This document shows positions 29,201 to 40,692 of a stretch of DNA of 64,000 nucleotides, one piece after another. The stretch spans positions 143,411 to 207,410 of the forward strand of contig CAJJDN010000135.1 of assembly GCA_905182985.1 (NCBI GenBank). Direction: 5' to 3'. The notes beneath the pieces are model-generated. The model saw only the letters and a program-made list of their open reading frames with translations. It ran no database searches and was not told the origin of the DNA. The translations under genes were made by a program, and so were the position numbers. Each line of letters begins with the position of its first letter. Position 1 is the stretch's first letter. The DNA is from Paramecium sonneborni (lineage: Eukaryota; Ciliophora; Oligohymenophorea; Peniculida; Parameciidae).

Positions 29201-30927
29201 AATTAGATTCACTGAATACTTTTAATTAAACTATTCAATCCAATTTTTAATAACTCAAAGCATTACAATAAGATTCCTAAAGTACTTTATAATAATTAAA
29301 TTATATCAACAATTATTATAAATACTTTGATCTGTTCTCATCACTCATTTCAAACAATCAAAACTTCAATTCTACAAATGATTAAATCTTAGGATTCATT
29401 GATAACATTAAAACATAATTAATTGATCTAACTATCTTGAATAGTGAAGGTTTTAATATTGAAAATGATTAAGCTATTCTCTAAGTTAAAAAAGCTAGTT
29501 ATAAAATTATCAATGAAATCACTGGAAATATATTAAAAGAAGAATAAATATTTAGATTATTATAATCAACTTAAGAATAGTCTAATTTCTAGTATTATTT
29601 TAATAAATTCATTGTAAATCCATACTTGAATGAAGAAACCTTTCCAAAAAATGATTCATTTGGAGCTGAAACTATTTATTTGAGAATAGTAGATGAAAAC
29701 ACTTAATTAAATGCAGTCATGTTATAACCCTTTTCTTATACCTTTATAGTCGATGAAGATTATGGTAATAATAAAACTATTTGTATTTAAAAATTATTCG
29801 ATACTTGGACATCAAAAGATATAGAAACTACACTTGTTAATAAAACAGCTATTTCTTGTAAAATTTAATTATTTAATCCATTTACTATTGTAATAAATAG
29901 TACTATAAATAATAATACTAATACTAATACAACATAAACTCCTACAGATTAAGAAGATGAATAAAATTAAGATGAATAAAATTAAGACGAGTAAAATTAA
30001 GACGAATAAAATTAAGACGAATAAAATTAAGATGAGTTAAATTAAGATGAATAAAATACTAATAATTAAACTCAAAATGGAACTTAGAGTTCAGATTTAG
30101 ATAGTAAATCAGGAATATTATTACTATCTGAACCTTTCTTTATTTATTTAATTTCAATAGGAAGTTTAACAATATTATTAGCATTCTTTGCTCATTATAA
30201 AGATACTTAATATGCAAAAGTTTATAATCATAAAAAATCACAATCTGAAATTGTTATAACCAATTAAAAGGATGAGACTCCTGATATGAAAAAGAGTGAA
30301 ATATTTACTTATAAAGAAAAAGTAAATAATTATGATTAGTCTTCGCCATCATTAACCAATATACCGAAGCCTGCAACATTAAAGAGATTAAAGTTGATAA
30401 TATTTAATTTCCATACTTTAGGAAGTATCTTCTATAGAGATGAAGCATACAGAAAGATCACTTATTTCAATTATGTTTTAAGGTTCTTTTTCATTCAATT
30501 ATCAGTCTTTATAACATATATCTACTTTTAATTTGATTATCAATTAGCTTTAGTATTTTTACTAGGTCCATTTGCTTTTTCAATTTATACTTTTTTAATG
30601 AACACTTCAATTGAAAATAAAATGATTATTGGATTAAAGATTTTTGTGACTATAATATCACTTGGAACGATTGGATTAGCAATTTATAGAATAGTTGATT
30701 TCATAACAGATGATAATGAATACAATTTAACTAGAATTACTTATTTCTTGGTGGGTTCTATTGTTTATGATAATCTAGTATATAATATGATGATTATTAT
30801 GATCATCTTTTTGATGACAATTAAAGAAGGAGGTATTTCCCTTTGGATACTGAAATTCATGTAAAAAAGTGATCAAGAATAAATTATGCTTAATTATCCT
30901 AATGTGGATGCAATCAAGCAACAATGA
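23230..30927 (+). CDS. Giant furin-like Cys-rich / REJ-type membrane protein (paralogue C)
   Basis: ATG 23230 (MKILLFLITKLYL) to TGA 30925-30927, 210 bp after paralogue B. Introns are seen at 24462-24489, 24643-24668 and 24836-24864, each needed to keep the CxxC frame; a 21-nt candidate lies at 23270-23290. The N-terminal beta-rich region to 24330 differs in sequence from A and B. Furin-like Cys repeats span 24335-26990, then a REJ-like region (VNGGNRQVGDVATVIL; SWSCFDVLKGADCLDL). The GPS-like segment (SCKIQLFNPFTIVI near 29850) has lost one of the two C-x-C cysteines seen in B. An acidic DEQNQ repeat precedes the membrane part (FIYLISIGSLTILLAFFAHY, then several more helices to 30860). Probably a surface receptor or adhesion protein; ligand unknown. 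Confidence 0.85.
29956..30057 (+). repeat. 15-bp minisatellite encoding DEQNQ repeats
   Basis: Six full units and one partial unit of gatgaataaaattaa, with silent or near-silent changes (gac for gat, gag for gaa, one tta for taa), lie in frame inside paralogue C. They encode Asp-Glu-Gln-Asn-Gln repeats just before the first membrane helix. Every unit uses TAA as Gln, direct support for the reassigned code. It is probably a flexible acidic stalk of variable length. Confidence 0.9.
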
Positions 30928-31013
30928 ATAGAATAGAAAATAATATTATAATTAATTATAAATATTTAAAATATAATTCATCTTTAATAATTCAAATTGT
31001 ATATTTTATAAAA

Positions 31014-34000
31014 ATGTCAGGTATCAACATAAACATCAATCTAAATCTAGAAAAGAATAAGTAGAGTTACATTTATAAACTAGAGAGCTGTTAAAAGCAA
31101 GGGAGAGAAACTATGTGATGGAGAACCAAAAAAGAAGAAGAAGAAATAGAGTAAATAAAAATAAAATAGTCAATCTCCTCTTCCTTGGGGATTGAATTAA
31201 GAGAGACTTAAAAATTATATTTTTGCATAATTAGCTAAGAGAGATAATCTAATGTATCAATAATAAATGAGAAAAAATAAAGTAGAAGAATCAAAATAAG
31301 ATCGTCGAGAAATTTTGGGAGTCTCATTTTTGAATCATATGCCTAAAAAGAAAATTAAATAAATCATAAATAGTATATATGATCAATTTGATATTTAGAA
31401 TCAAAACTCAACGAAGGCGACGAACAAATATATTATTAACCTAAATTTAATGAACAATAATTACATGAAATTAGAATGTATAAAGAATGGAAGAGAAGAT
31501 AAGTTTAATTTTAATTGTAATTTAAAAAATAGCAAGAATTAGAGAGATAAAATAAAATTTAATAAAATTTGTAAAATTTGAATGAATATATTAAATGTAA
31601 TTTATAATATACAATTAGATCGAAATCATACAACATCAGTACATTAAAAAAAATCAGTATCGTTTCATAAAAAGTAAAGAACTAAATCATCTATGGCAGA
31701 AAAGAGAAAAGAATTAATTATTAAATATTAGAATTTAGCAGATAGATATGCCTAAATCAATGGAGAACCAAGAGATAATTAGAGTTGTTTTGGTTTAGTC
31801 TTGGATAGTGATTAAGAGGGCATTTCTTAAATGGATTCAATACATAAAAGTACTAAAAGATAAAATGTTATATCCGAACCATCATTAGATGAAGATGAAG
31901 AATAATAAATATAAGAATTGGGAAATCTTGAAAAAGAAATGGCTTAAATTATTAAGGCAGTTATAATCATTTAGAAGTTTTGGAGAGGTTACAAAACAAG
32001 ATAAATCTTATTATATTATAAGAACTATAATGATGATGAAAATGAAATCAAATTAGATCAATTAACTCCTAATTTGAGTGAAAGATAATCCTAATAAGAA
32101 CCTATATGTTAATCAATTTAAATTGGTAAGGAATAAAGTGGATTAAAATCATCTTAAAAAAAAAGAGAAAAAAATGGTTTCAATACTTTCACTGGTTATT
32201 TAGATTGGGATGATGAAAATGAAGATCATTTCAATTCATAGAAAGTTTCATCTATTAAAAAAATATCTTAATAGAAATCACTTCATAAAATAATAATTGA
32301 ATAATAAAAATAATAATGGCATTAAATGTTAGAACATATATCATAATTATAAAGAAAGGGTTCAAAATAAAATATTAATGATGTTTTATAAGACTTAAAG
32401 ACATTTACTATGTAATTTACAAAAGAGATTGAAATATAAATTAATAATGAAGATAATTTAGAAAAGGTTGGTATATAAAAATCAGTAGAGATGAGTGAAA
32501 TTAGATAAGTTATGGGATCTGAGAATTTGGTTAAATTATCATAAACATCATCTCCTGCTAATAAAGATGCTTCTTTATTTGATTAAAATCCATTTTATGA
32601 TTTTGCATCAAAAAAGTTTAGAGAACTTCTCAATAGAGAAAATATGAATAAATTAATAAAAATGAGAGAAACTGCTATAACAGAGAGACATAAAAATGAA
32701 ATGAAAAATATTAATGAAGCTTTTTAATAAAAATAAATTAGTCCAAAAACTTTTGAAAAATAAAAATTTAAGATAGAAAAGTGGGTTACAAAAGAAAAAG
32801 AAGATTTTAAATAACAAAAATCAAATATTGAAAATGGTTGGAAAGGTTTATATGAAACATTTATGAGAACTTAAAAGGATTTATTATTTATGTCTAAATT
32901 AAAAAATTAACAATTAACTTCATCATTTTCAAGTGAAAATGTAAGTAATTTAAGATTGATAAGAGAAATTAATTCAGAATCATAATCAAAAATAGTTAAA
33001 ACAAATAATTTTGATACAGTGACTATGAATTTTAGTTCATCTATTTGTGAATCATAAGATATAAGAAAGGTTCCAAAAACATCTCCATCTCCATCTCCTA
33101 GATAGTAATATAATCAATAATAAATATATGAAAATTTAGAATGGGATGATGAAATGTTATATAATAGTGATAATTTAGATTGTGGGAAAATCTAATAATC
33201 ATAAGTTATTAAAGTTTCTACATTAATTCATTAAGAACCTGAATATAATGATTCTTAAATATAATCATATGCTATTCTAATTGCCAATTCTATCATAGGA
33301 AATGAAATTCAAGATATGTATGAGGAATTAAAGTTATTAAATAAGGATATAACGACATTAATAAAATTCCAATAAAATAAAGGAATCAAGACAAATATTC
33401 AATAAGTTAAAACTTATTTAAGTAGATTAGAAAAATTCTTGTTATAACCAGATAAATCAGAAGCATTGATATAAAGAATTAATATTCCTTTAGGTCCAAC
33501 TCCAAAAGAAATCTTAAAATTTTTTAATTATTATGATGATGAAGATGACTATTAATCAAGTGAACATGATGATTATTCAAATTAAGCAATATTATCAACA
33601 GAATAATATGCTTAATTAGAGAATTAACTTATGGAAGAAGAATAAATTCCTTCAGATGATGGATTTTTATTGGAATTAGAACATATTCACAATAAAGTGT
33701 TATATGATGCATTAAACGAAGCTTTAGATTATTATAGACCATTTGGATTAAATGGATATCCTTTACCTTGGGTTAAATAACCTTTAGAATTAATATAAAG
33801 GTATATATATAAGTTTATTATTTTTATAGAAACAGAAAATCAGAAATTCTATAAGAAATACTATAAGGAGCTATAAAATAAGTTACTGATTGGGCATCAT
33901 ATTTAGTTGGATTAATAATTGATAAACCAGATTCTCCTTTTCCAAAAATTCTAATGTTGGATTAAGAATATTTAAATTAAATTAAAGAAGAAAGAATGAT

Positions 34001-34174
34001 AAGAATGCTTAATTAAGAAGTATTATTTTTAATAATAAATAAAAGATATATCAAAATGAAGAAAGATGGTTAATGTATGATGAAGTATAATCTGAAATCT
34101 TAGTTGAAATTTCATAAATGATTTAAGAATACTTAATTGATGAATCTTTAAAAGAACTATTACAATTTTAATGA
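31014..34174 (+). CDS. IQ-motif coiled-coil protein, function unknown
   Basis: Starts at or near ATG 31014 and ends at TGA 34172-34174. Introns supported by frame changes: 31373-31398, 31597-31618, 33801-33829, 34020-34045. The 5' exon structure before 31170 is unresolved. Early sequence is basic (Lys-rich) then LPWGLNQERLKNYIFAQLAK, a coiled-coil stretch (MYKEWKRRQVQFQLQFKKQQ), and an IQ-like motif near 31965 (AVIIIQKFWRGYKTRQILL) that should bind calmodulin or centrin. A Ser/Gln-rich middle follows. The C-terminus is compact (HNKVLYDALNEALDYYRPFG; YLVGLIIDKPDSPFPKI) and slightly reminiscent of DUF4378-type ends of centrosomal proteins, which is only a guess. A cytoskeletal or basal-body role is inferred. 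It converges on the kinase gene with 15 bp between stops. Confidence 0.65.
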
Positions 34175-34189
34175 TTATGAATTAATGAA

Positions 34190-36286
34190 TCATAGATTTG
34201 GTTTTTTATTTTAATTGAATATATTTCCTGATTTTCTAATAAATATCTTCTAATCTTATTAAAGTGCTTAAAAATCTATAAATGTAGTTAAAATATTAAG
34301 TGATTGTCTCATTTTACTTTTATCATTTTATTTCATCATCTCACCAAAAGAACTATTCAAAATTTCAGAATCTCTTTAATAACTTGATCTATCTGGATGA
34401 CTTTATTTTCTTTTCTCTTAATATTTTTCAACATCTGCTTTACGAGGAGCTGACATAGATTGTTTTAAATTTTATGATTATTTTATAGATTATCTTCTTG
34501 ATCTTTAAGATTAAACAGTCTTCAAAGTCTTGATTGAATTCTTTTAATATAAAGACTTAATATCATTTGTATGAACTGAAAAATCTAACTGAAATTCTTT
34601 GCTTTATTTTGATCCCCCAGATTCTGAATTTTTAATACTGTTTTTTTTATTATGTTTTTCAATATCTAAACCTGATAACATTTAATACGATTTATAATTA
34701 GTTTCTGATGTTGTCTTAATATGATGAGTAATAAAAGTTGAATCTAATATTTCTCCTATAAGAATTCTATCTTCTACTTTTACTTCTAACATTTTTTTAA
34801 TTAAATATTTGAGATCTTAAGATAATTCAGGCCAAGGGAATTTATCATAATTTATTTAACATTTTTAATTCAAAACCTATATTTAACTAGGTTTCCCTTT
34901 AAAAGGAGGATACCCAGCTGCTAACTAAATATTGATATTATATTTTACAATATATATTACAACACCTAAACTAAATACATCTCCTTTCTATGTATATGGT
35001 TATCCTTTAAAAATTTCAGGTGGTAAAAAACCTGGTGTTCCTGCTTTACTTGTTAATTATGTTTCATTTATTTTTTCAGCAAATCCAAAATCTACTAATT
35101 TCATTTAAAATGTATCTTTTGATTCTATCATTATATTTTCTAACTTAATATCTCTATGAACAAATCCATTTTAATGTAATTCAAATAAAGCATCCCCTAT
35201 TCCTTTTAAAATATAAGCTATAGTTTTTTCAGGTAATCTCCCTTTTTATCTAAAGTACTGATAGAGAGTCCCACCATCAAAATGTTCTATTATTATCACT
35301 AACTTTTCTTTTTCTTAATATACTTCATAAATCTTTTCTATTCCAACATGATCAAATTACTTTAATGCAATTACTTCATTGTAAACCATTTACTAAACTA
35401 TTATGTAAATGTAAATTTTACTATAAATTTTTCTTAATGTTTATTCTCATCAAACATCTTTTTAGTAATAGTTTTTGCTGCAAATATTGTTTCATCTCTT
35501 TTCCTTTATACTTTATAAACTGTTGCAAATGCCCCACTTCCTAATGTCTCTATTTCTGTATAAATATGTTCATATCCTTTCATTAAACAAAAATTTTGAA
35601 GAGCTTCAAAAAATTATAGAGTTAATTCATTTTGATGATCAAAAATTGTTATCCCTATTCCCTCTACACGTTCAATATATACAAGTGGGATTTATATATT
35701 CTTTTTAGTTTTTTAAAATTATAAAATTGCTCTGTTTTAGTAACTCAATTCTAAATAACCTTTTGGATAATTGTCAGATTCCTAAGTTATTTATTTTCAA
35801 TACTTTCTTAAAATACATTAACAATCCTGAATATGTCAATTTAAAATAATAACCTTTCACATTTTTTTTCTTCCTTCCAATTCTAAGCATTATATTTTGA
35901 AAAGCATAATTCTCAAATTACCAATTCTTTTTCATATCTTATTGAGTTCTTCTGTTCCAAAAATGCTTTATTGAAGCATCTTCAAATACTTTAAAAAATG
36001 GCCATTTAACTTCCCCAACAAAACGAGGTAATTTAATCTCTCCCTTTATTTTTTTTATTTATATTTATTATTGATTATCACACTTCTTTACATATTACGT
36101 ATCTTAGATCAATTGTTATTTCAGATTTTTAGAAAAAGTAGATGTTCTTGGTATATTTTCAAAAATGTTAGCTTAATATTCTTGATTTATGGTTTTTAAA
36201 AGAACAGACTTTTGATTTTCAATAGTATTTACGAATATAGAATTTTTTAAATTGCTAGATTCATCAAATCTAAAAACTTTCTTCAT
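34190..36286 (-). CDS. PH-domain-containing serine/threonine protein kinase
   Basis: ATG 36286 (MKKVFRFDESSNLK) to TGA 34190-34192; introns 35782-35803 (22 nt), 35393-35421 (29 nt) and 34925-34948 (24 nt) give 674 codons. After about 120 residues a PH-like domain reads YYFKLTYSGLLMYFKK and ends in a helix before the kinase. Kinase motifs in order: ETLGSGAFATVYK (Gly loop), FAAKTITKK (Lys), FVHRDIKLEN (catalytic loop), VDFGFAEKI (DFG), GTPGFLPPEIFKG, GDVFSLGVVIYILAAGYPPF. All catalytic residues are present, so it should be active. The C-terminal tail is Ser/Gln/Lys-rich. A CaMK/calcium-dependent-kinase-like group is plausible, but no EF hands are seen. PH-kinase fusions are common in ciliates and suggest membrane-lipid recruitment. 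Confidence 0.85.
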
Positions 36287-36573
36287 GACTTGATTAAAAT
36301 AATAAATAAAAATCCATCTAATTAAATATAATTTAAATTCATTTTTATTAGGAAGTATTAATATTATTAATTTATAATAATAGATGAATTTCTAAAAATA
36401 ATTCAACTTTTATAATATTCTAAACTATATTCAATTTTATTTGTGTTATTTATCAAAAGTATTTCTAATTAAAAAAAAATCAAGAAAAGCATAAACATTA
36501 ATATTTTTATGCACTTTATCGTAATTATGATATATGTAATAGTTTTTAGAACTTGTATTGATTTATATTAATC

Positions 36574-36922
36574 TCAATCTGATTTCTTCCAATTAATAAT
36601 CTCTTCAATTAAGGCATCTGTATATGTGACTTTATATCTATTAAATATTTTCTACTAATATAACTCTATCATACTTATAATTCTTCTTTATCATCATGAT
36701 GATTATTTGCAGATTATGGTGGATGCTCACTTGCATCTTTCATTTTCTTAATTAATTGGGACATCAATTTTTCTAATCAAATAAATACTAAGAAAAATTA
36801 CAATCTTCTTTTGTAAAAAATGCTTTTTCATCACCTTTATCTTTGTCTTTAAATGCTTTGCTGAATGAAAATCTTGGTTAATATTTAGTTATCCTAGCAA
36901 AATTAATTAAAAACTTATTCAT
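36574..36922 (-). CDS. Small mitochondrial protein, possibly ATPase inhibitor IF1-like
   Basis: ATG 36922 to TGA 36574-36576 with introns 36773-36801 (29 nt) and 36655-36674 (20 nt) gives 99 residues. The N-terminus (MNKFLINFARITKYQPRF) is basic and amphipathic, as in mitochondrial presequences. The middle KGDEKAFFTKEDQKLMSQ followed by LIKKMKDASEH resembles the charged helical inhibitory segment of F1-ATPase inhibitors, where an aromatic residue precedes a Lys/Glu/Gln helix. The likeness is short, so the IF1 call is tentative. The C-terminus reads KVTYTDALIEEIINWKKSD. Confidence 0.55.
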
Positions 36923-36971
36923 ATTAATATATAATCAAATATATATCATGTAATTCATATATATACTTAAA

Positions 36972-38235
36972 TCACAATTAAATTGACTATTGTAAAACAG
37001 AAGGATTTTATTTTTAAACTTTTGATAACTCTATATTGTAATAAATAAGGCCTCCTATAATCAAAATGTAAGCAACAAATGAAAACCAAAAGATTCCTGT
37101 AAAATCAATAATAAAATCATCAAATTAGAAGATTTCATCATCCCATATTGCTAGAGTTGAATTTTAAAATCCAATTCTATTATTTTCTTTATCAAATATA
37201 GTAATATAATTTAAAAATAATGGATCTCCAAAAAGAAAACACTCAAATTTTTTACTATTTTAAATCAGTAAAGAGCAGTATTTATTGTTTGATGATTGAT
37301 CTGAAATATAACTTGTATATGGGATTTTTAATTGAAATCCATTAGAAATTATGATTATATCAGGTAGATATTGTTTTTAATTCTAGTTTGGAAAGCAAGG
37401 ACAAATTATTTGTCCTAATTTTTATTCACAAACTTTTAATAAAGAATTTATAACATATTCATAAACTTGTTCTTTTAATAATATAATAGAAGTCCCAGAA
37501 TCTATAATAGCACACTCCTATTATTCTTTTTAAATTAAAGTTTCATTGAATATTTAAATTTAATCAATCGGTATAGTCTAATTATATAAATTTAAATTAC
37601 CCAATAAAAATTATCAATTGAATTTATCCAAACTGTGCCATTATTTAACTTCTCTTGTGAAATATTATAATATAATCTGGATTGATATGGAATCTAATTT
37701 AATTACATTACAAATATCGAATTTCTAAGAAACCCTTATTAATATGAAATTTCGAATATATTTGGAATTTGTAAATCATTATTCAAACCCATAATTCCAT
37801 CACTTATCAAATTGTTAAGATTTTCCTCCTTAAAAATTAATATTAATGGTATAAAAGAATGTATGTTTGAATTGGGTAATCCTACAAAATCTTATACTAC
37901 TTAGCCATAAATTTTCCCTTTTCCATACTGAATTTAATACTATTTTTTACCTAAATCTCTATTATATAATCTGTTATATTTAATGTTTTTGATTTTTTAG
38001 CATTGAATTTATTTGATTAATGACAACCTACACATCCAACAGAAGGCACCCATAATTCTCCTGATCCAGTATCAAAAATTACTGAAAATTATTAAGGTGG
38101 CTCTCCTATATTGATTAGTCCATAAAATTAAACGTTATAATAATTTGAGATATTGTTTTGGGCTAGATTTTATCTTTTCAATAAGTTTATTGAAATTCCA
38201 TATACTTAATTAAACAATAACAAAATAATTATCAT
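36972..38235 (-). CDS. Pepsin-family aspartic protease with C-terminal membrane helix
   Basis: ATG 38235 (MIIILLLFNQVYG, signal peptide) to TGA 36972-36974. A pepsin-type N-lobe reads YNVQFYGLINIGEPPQQFSV then IFDTGSGELWVPS (first catalytic Asp). The C-lobe has ECAIIDSGTSII (second catalytic Asp) and the family end NYITIFDKENNRIGFQ. A tail helix FWFSFVAYILIIGGLIYY should anchor it in a membrane, probably lysosomal or phagosomal (cathepsin-D-like). Both DTGS and DSGTS motifs are intact. Small introns are likely but not all placed. The first 1,034 bp of this copy are repeated exactly just upstream (see the partial copy ending at 38271), and the real gene may be a single locus. Confidence 0.85.
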
Positions 38236-38269
38236 AATTATTAAATTACATATTTAGTATAACTAATTA
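37202..38269. repeat. 1,068-bp direct repeat, copy 1 (partner 38271-39338)
   Basis: Bases 37202-38269 reappear at 38271-39338 with an offset of 1,069. By eye the copies are identical line by line, including intergenic DNA upstream of the protease start. The only base between them is an N at 38270. The unique sequence continues normally on both outer sides. Confidence 0.9.
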
Positions 38270-38270
38270 N

Positions 38271-39304
38271 TAATATAATTTAAAAATAATGGATCTCCAA
38301 AAAGAAAACACTCAAATTTTTTACTATTTTAAATCAGTAAAGAGCAGTATTTATTGTTTGATGATTGATCTGAAATATAACTTGTATATGGGATTTTTAA
38401 TTGAAATCCATTAGAAATTATGATTATATCAGGTAGATATTGTTTTTAATTCTAGTTTGGAAAGCAAGGACAAATTATTTGTCCTAATTTTTATTCACAA
38501 ACTTTTAATAAAGAATTTATAACATATTCATAAACTTGTTCTTTTAATAATATAATAGAAGTCCCAGAATCTATAATAGCACACTCCTATTATTCTTTTT
38601 AAATTAAAGTTTCATTGAATATTTAAATTTAATCAATCGGTATAGTCTAATTATATAAATTTAAATTACCCAATAAAAATTATCAATTGAATTTATCCAA
38701 ACTGTGCCATTATTTAACTTCTCTTGTGAAATATTATAATATAATCTGGATTGATATGGAATCTAATTTAATTACATTACAAATATCGAATTTCTAAGAA
38801 ACCCTTATTAATATGAAATTTCGAATATATTTGGAATTTGTAAATCATTATTCAAACCCATAATTCCATCACTTATCAAATTGTTAAGATTTTCCTCCTT
38901 AAAAATTAATATTAATGGTATAAAAGAATGTATGTTTGAATTGGGTAATCCTACAAAATCTTATACTACTTAGCCATAAATTTTCCCTTTTCCATACTGA
39001 ATTTAATACTATTTTTTACCTAAATCTCTATTATATAATCTGTTATATTTAATGTTTTTGATTTTTTAGCATTGAATTTATTTGATTAATGACAACCTAC
39101 ACATCCAACAGAAGGCACCCATAATTCTCCTGATCCAGTATCAAAAATTACTGAAAATTATTAAGGTGGCTCTCCTATATTGATTAGTCCATAAAATTAA
39201 ACGTTATAATAATTTGAGATATTGTTTTGGGCTAGATTTTATCTTTTCAATAAGTTTATTGAAATTCCATATACTTAATTAAACAATAACAAAATAATTA
39301 TCAT
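38271..39304 (-). pseudogene. 3'-truncated identical copy of the aspartic protease (probable assembly duplicate)
   Basis: Start ATG 39304; the sequence is the same as the neighbouring protease gene up to 38271, where it stops at an N (38270). It lacks the last 70-80 codons including the FDKENNRIGFQ end and membrane helix. Lines compared over 37202-38269 and 38271-39338 show no difference. Identity in noncoding flank as well as gene, together with the N at the joint, points to unmerged contig ends rather than a recent gene duplication. Confidence 0.7.
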
Positions 39305-39514
39305 AATTATTAAATTACATATTTAGTATAACTAATTACAATCTCAAAAAATAATTAATGTTTAAATAACTTAGATATTATCTGCTACATTCATAATATG
39401 TTTAAGATTTAAGTTAAGCAAATTCTATTTTTTTTTTGCTTAATTTATTTAAAATATATTTGTGGATATATTTAATTAAAATTATAAAATTTTGATGGGG
39501 AAATCTTAAGAATC

Positions 39515-39954
39515 ATGAGTAGAAATAACAATGATGGACATGAGAATGTATATGATTATAAATTGGGATTATAAAGTTAGATTTATCTTTAATAAGTAAA
39601 TTGATATTTATAATTAGAAGTTGGAAAACAAATACATATGGATAATTTATAATGGCATTAATCTTTACATTTCTATTCTGTTCTCTACTTTGTACACTTC
39701 AAGTATTCAAAGGATACGCTGATAAAAAAAGTAAGTTCAAAAATATTAAGATCTTTTGGACTTAAGTTTCTATGGCAATTATTAATTTCAATTCAATCTT
39801 CAATAACTATGATATTACTGATGAATTATTTAGGTTGGGTATTTTATCTATGTTCTTGGGATTTGGAATGGGAAACTTTATCTTTTACTTATTTATGCCT
39901 GTATCTAGATATCATTTAAAATAAGATCAAGCTTCTTTAAATAATTAAAGTTGA
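39515..39954 (+). CDS. Ctr-family copper transporter-like membrane protein
   Basis: ATG 39515 to TGA 39952-39954 with a 29-nt intron (39548-39576) gives 136 residues. After a short hydrophilic N-terminus comes IIRSWKTNTYGQFIMALIF, as in the first helix of Ctr proteins, then a loop (KGYADKKSKFKNIKIF), a second helix (VSMAIINFNSIFN) and a third helix with a G-x-x-x-G motif (LGFGMGNFIFYLFMPVSRY). Three helices, the short size and the GxxxG packing motif fit Ctr copper importers. The usual Met-x3-Met of helix 2 and the Met-rich N-terminus are not clearly present, so copper transport is inferred and the protein could be a divergent relative. Divergent from the protease gene. Confidence 0.55.
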
Positions 39955-40149
39955 GATTATAAGATAATATAAAAGTAAATTAATATTTTATAATTGATTT
40001 TCATCAACAAAATAAACAATTAAAAAAAATAGATTATTTATTCTAAAAATATAATCAATAATAAAAATTTTGAGACATTATATTGTATTTATTTTCTAAA
40101 TTACATTAAATCATTTTTTTATTATTAAAAAGATTAGGTTTACTATAAT

Positions 40150-40445
40150 GGTTAAATAATTTATGTAGGTTGTGTTTCTTATTATTTTTTAATTCTTTCA
40201 GCTCTTACATGAATGTGTTTATTCACTATTGGTAAAGGAGTATCATTAGATTTAATATTCAGCCATAAGTTCTCTTTTTGATGTTAATAAAGAAATTTGA
40301 AATCAAATTGTCCTTTGATTAAGATATCAGTGTAAGTAATAACCTTGATGTTCAATTGAACAATACGTATAAGATTAGGTTATTCTGGATTATCTAAATC
40401 GAATGGGATATGGTAATGAATCATAGTATAATTTTTATTGGACAT
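40150..40445 (-). CDS. Small protein of unknown function, 3' end unresolved
   Basis: ATG 40445 opens a protein-like frame: MSNKNYTMIHYHIPFDLDNP, then IRIVQLNIKVITYTDILIKG and HQKENLWLNIKSNDTPLP, ending in a Gln-rich stretch near 40170. The beta-strand-like alternation and composition support coding. The frame remains open into the 3' end of the Ctr-like gene, which is unlikely to be real, so an intron or a missed stop probably lies between 40080 and 40180. No family recognised. Confidence 0.5.
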
Positions 40446-40692
40446 ATTCTTAAACTTTATATATTATATTTATTATTTGTTGAAAAAAAATTTTATTATT
40501 ATTTGTAAATAATATAAGTTTTAGGGAAGAATATAAGAATTATATTAATAAGATTAGAATTTGTAATTTGATAGAATCGAATTGAATTAAAATAAGTTAG
40601 AAAAGGATTGAAAATAAGAGATACTATTGTTATTATTTAGTAAGATAAAGTATTTCGAACTTGCAGTGTCAATAAAAAAAAAGAATTGATAT

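Noticed and set aside
29956..30057. Possible CRISPR-like or regulatory repeat array
   Set aside because: The units are 15 bp, contiguous without spacers, and in frame inside a coding region.
30598..30864. Separate small membrane protein
   Set aside because: It is in frame with, and continuous with, the C-terminal membrane region of paralogue C.
38271..39304. Recent tandem duplication of the protease gene as a biological event
   Set aside because: Complete identity including noncoding DNA and an N exactly at the joint favour an assembly overlap; kept only as a question for read data.
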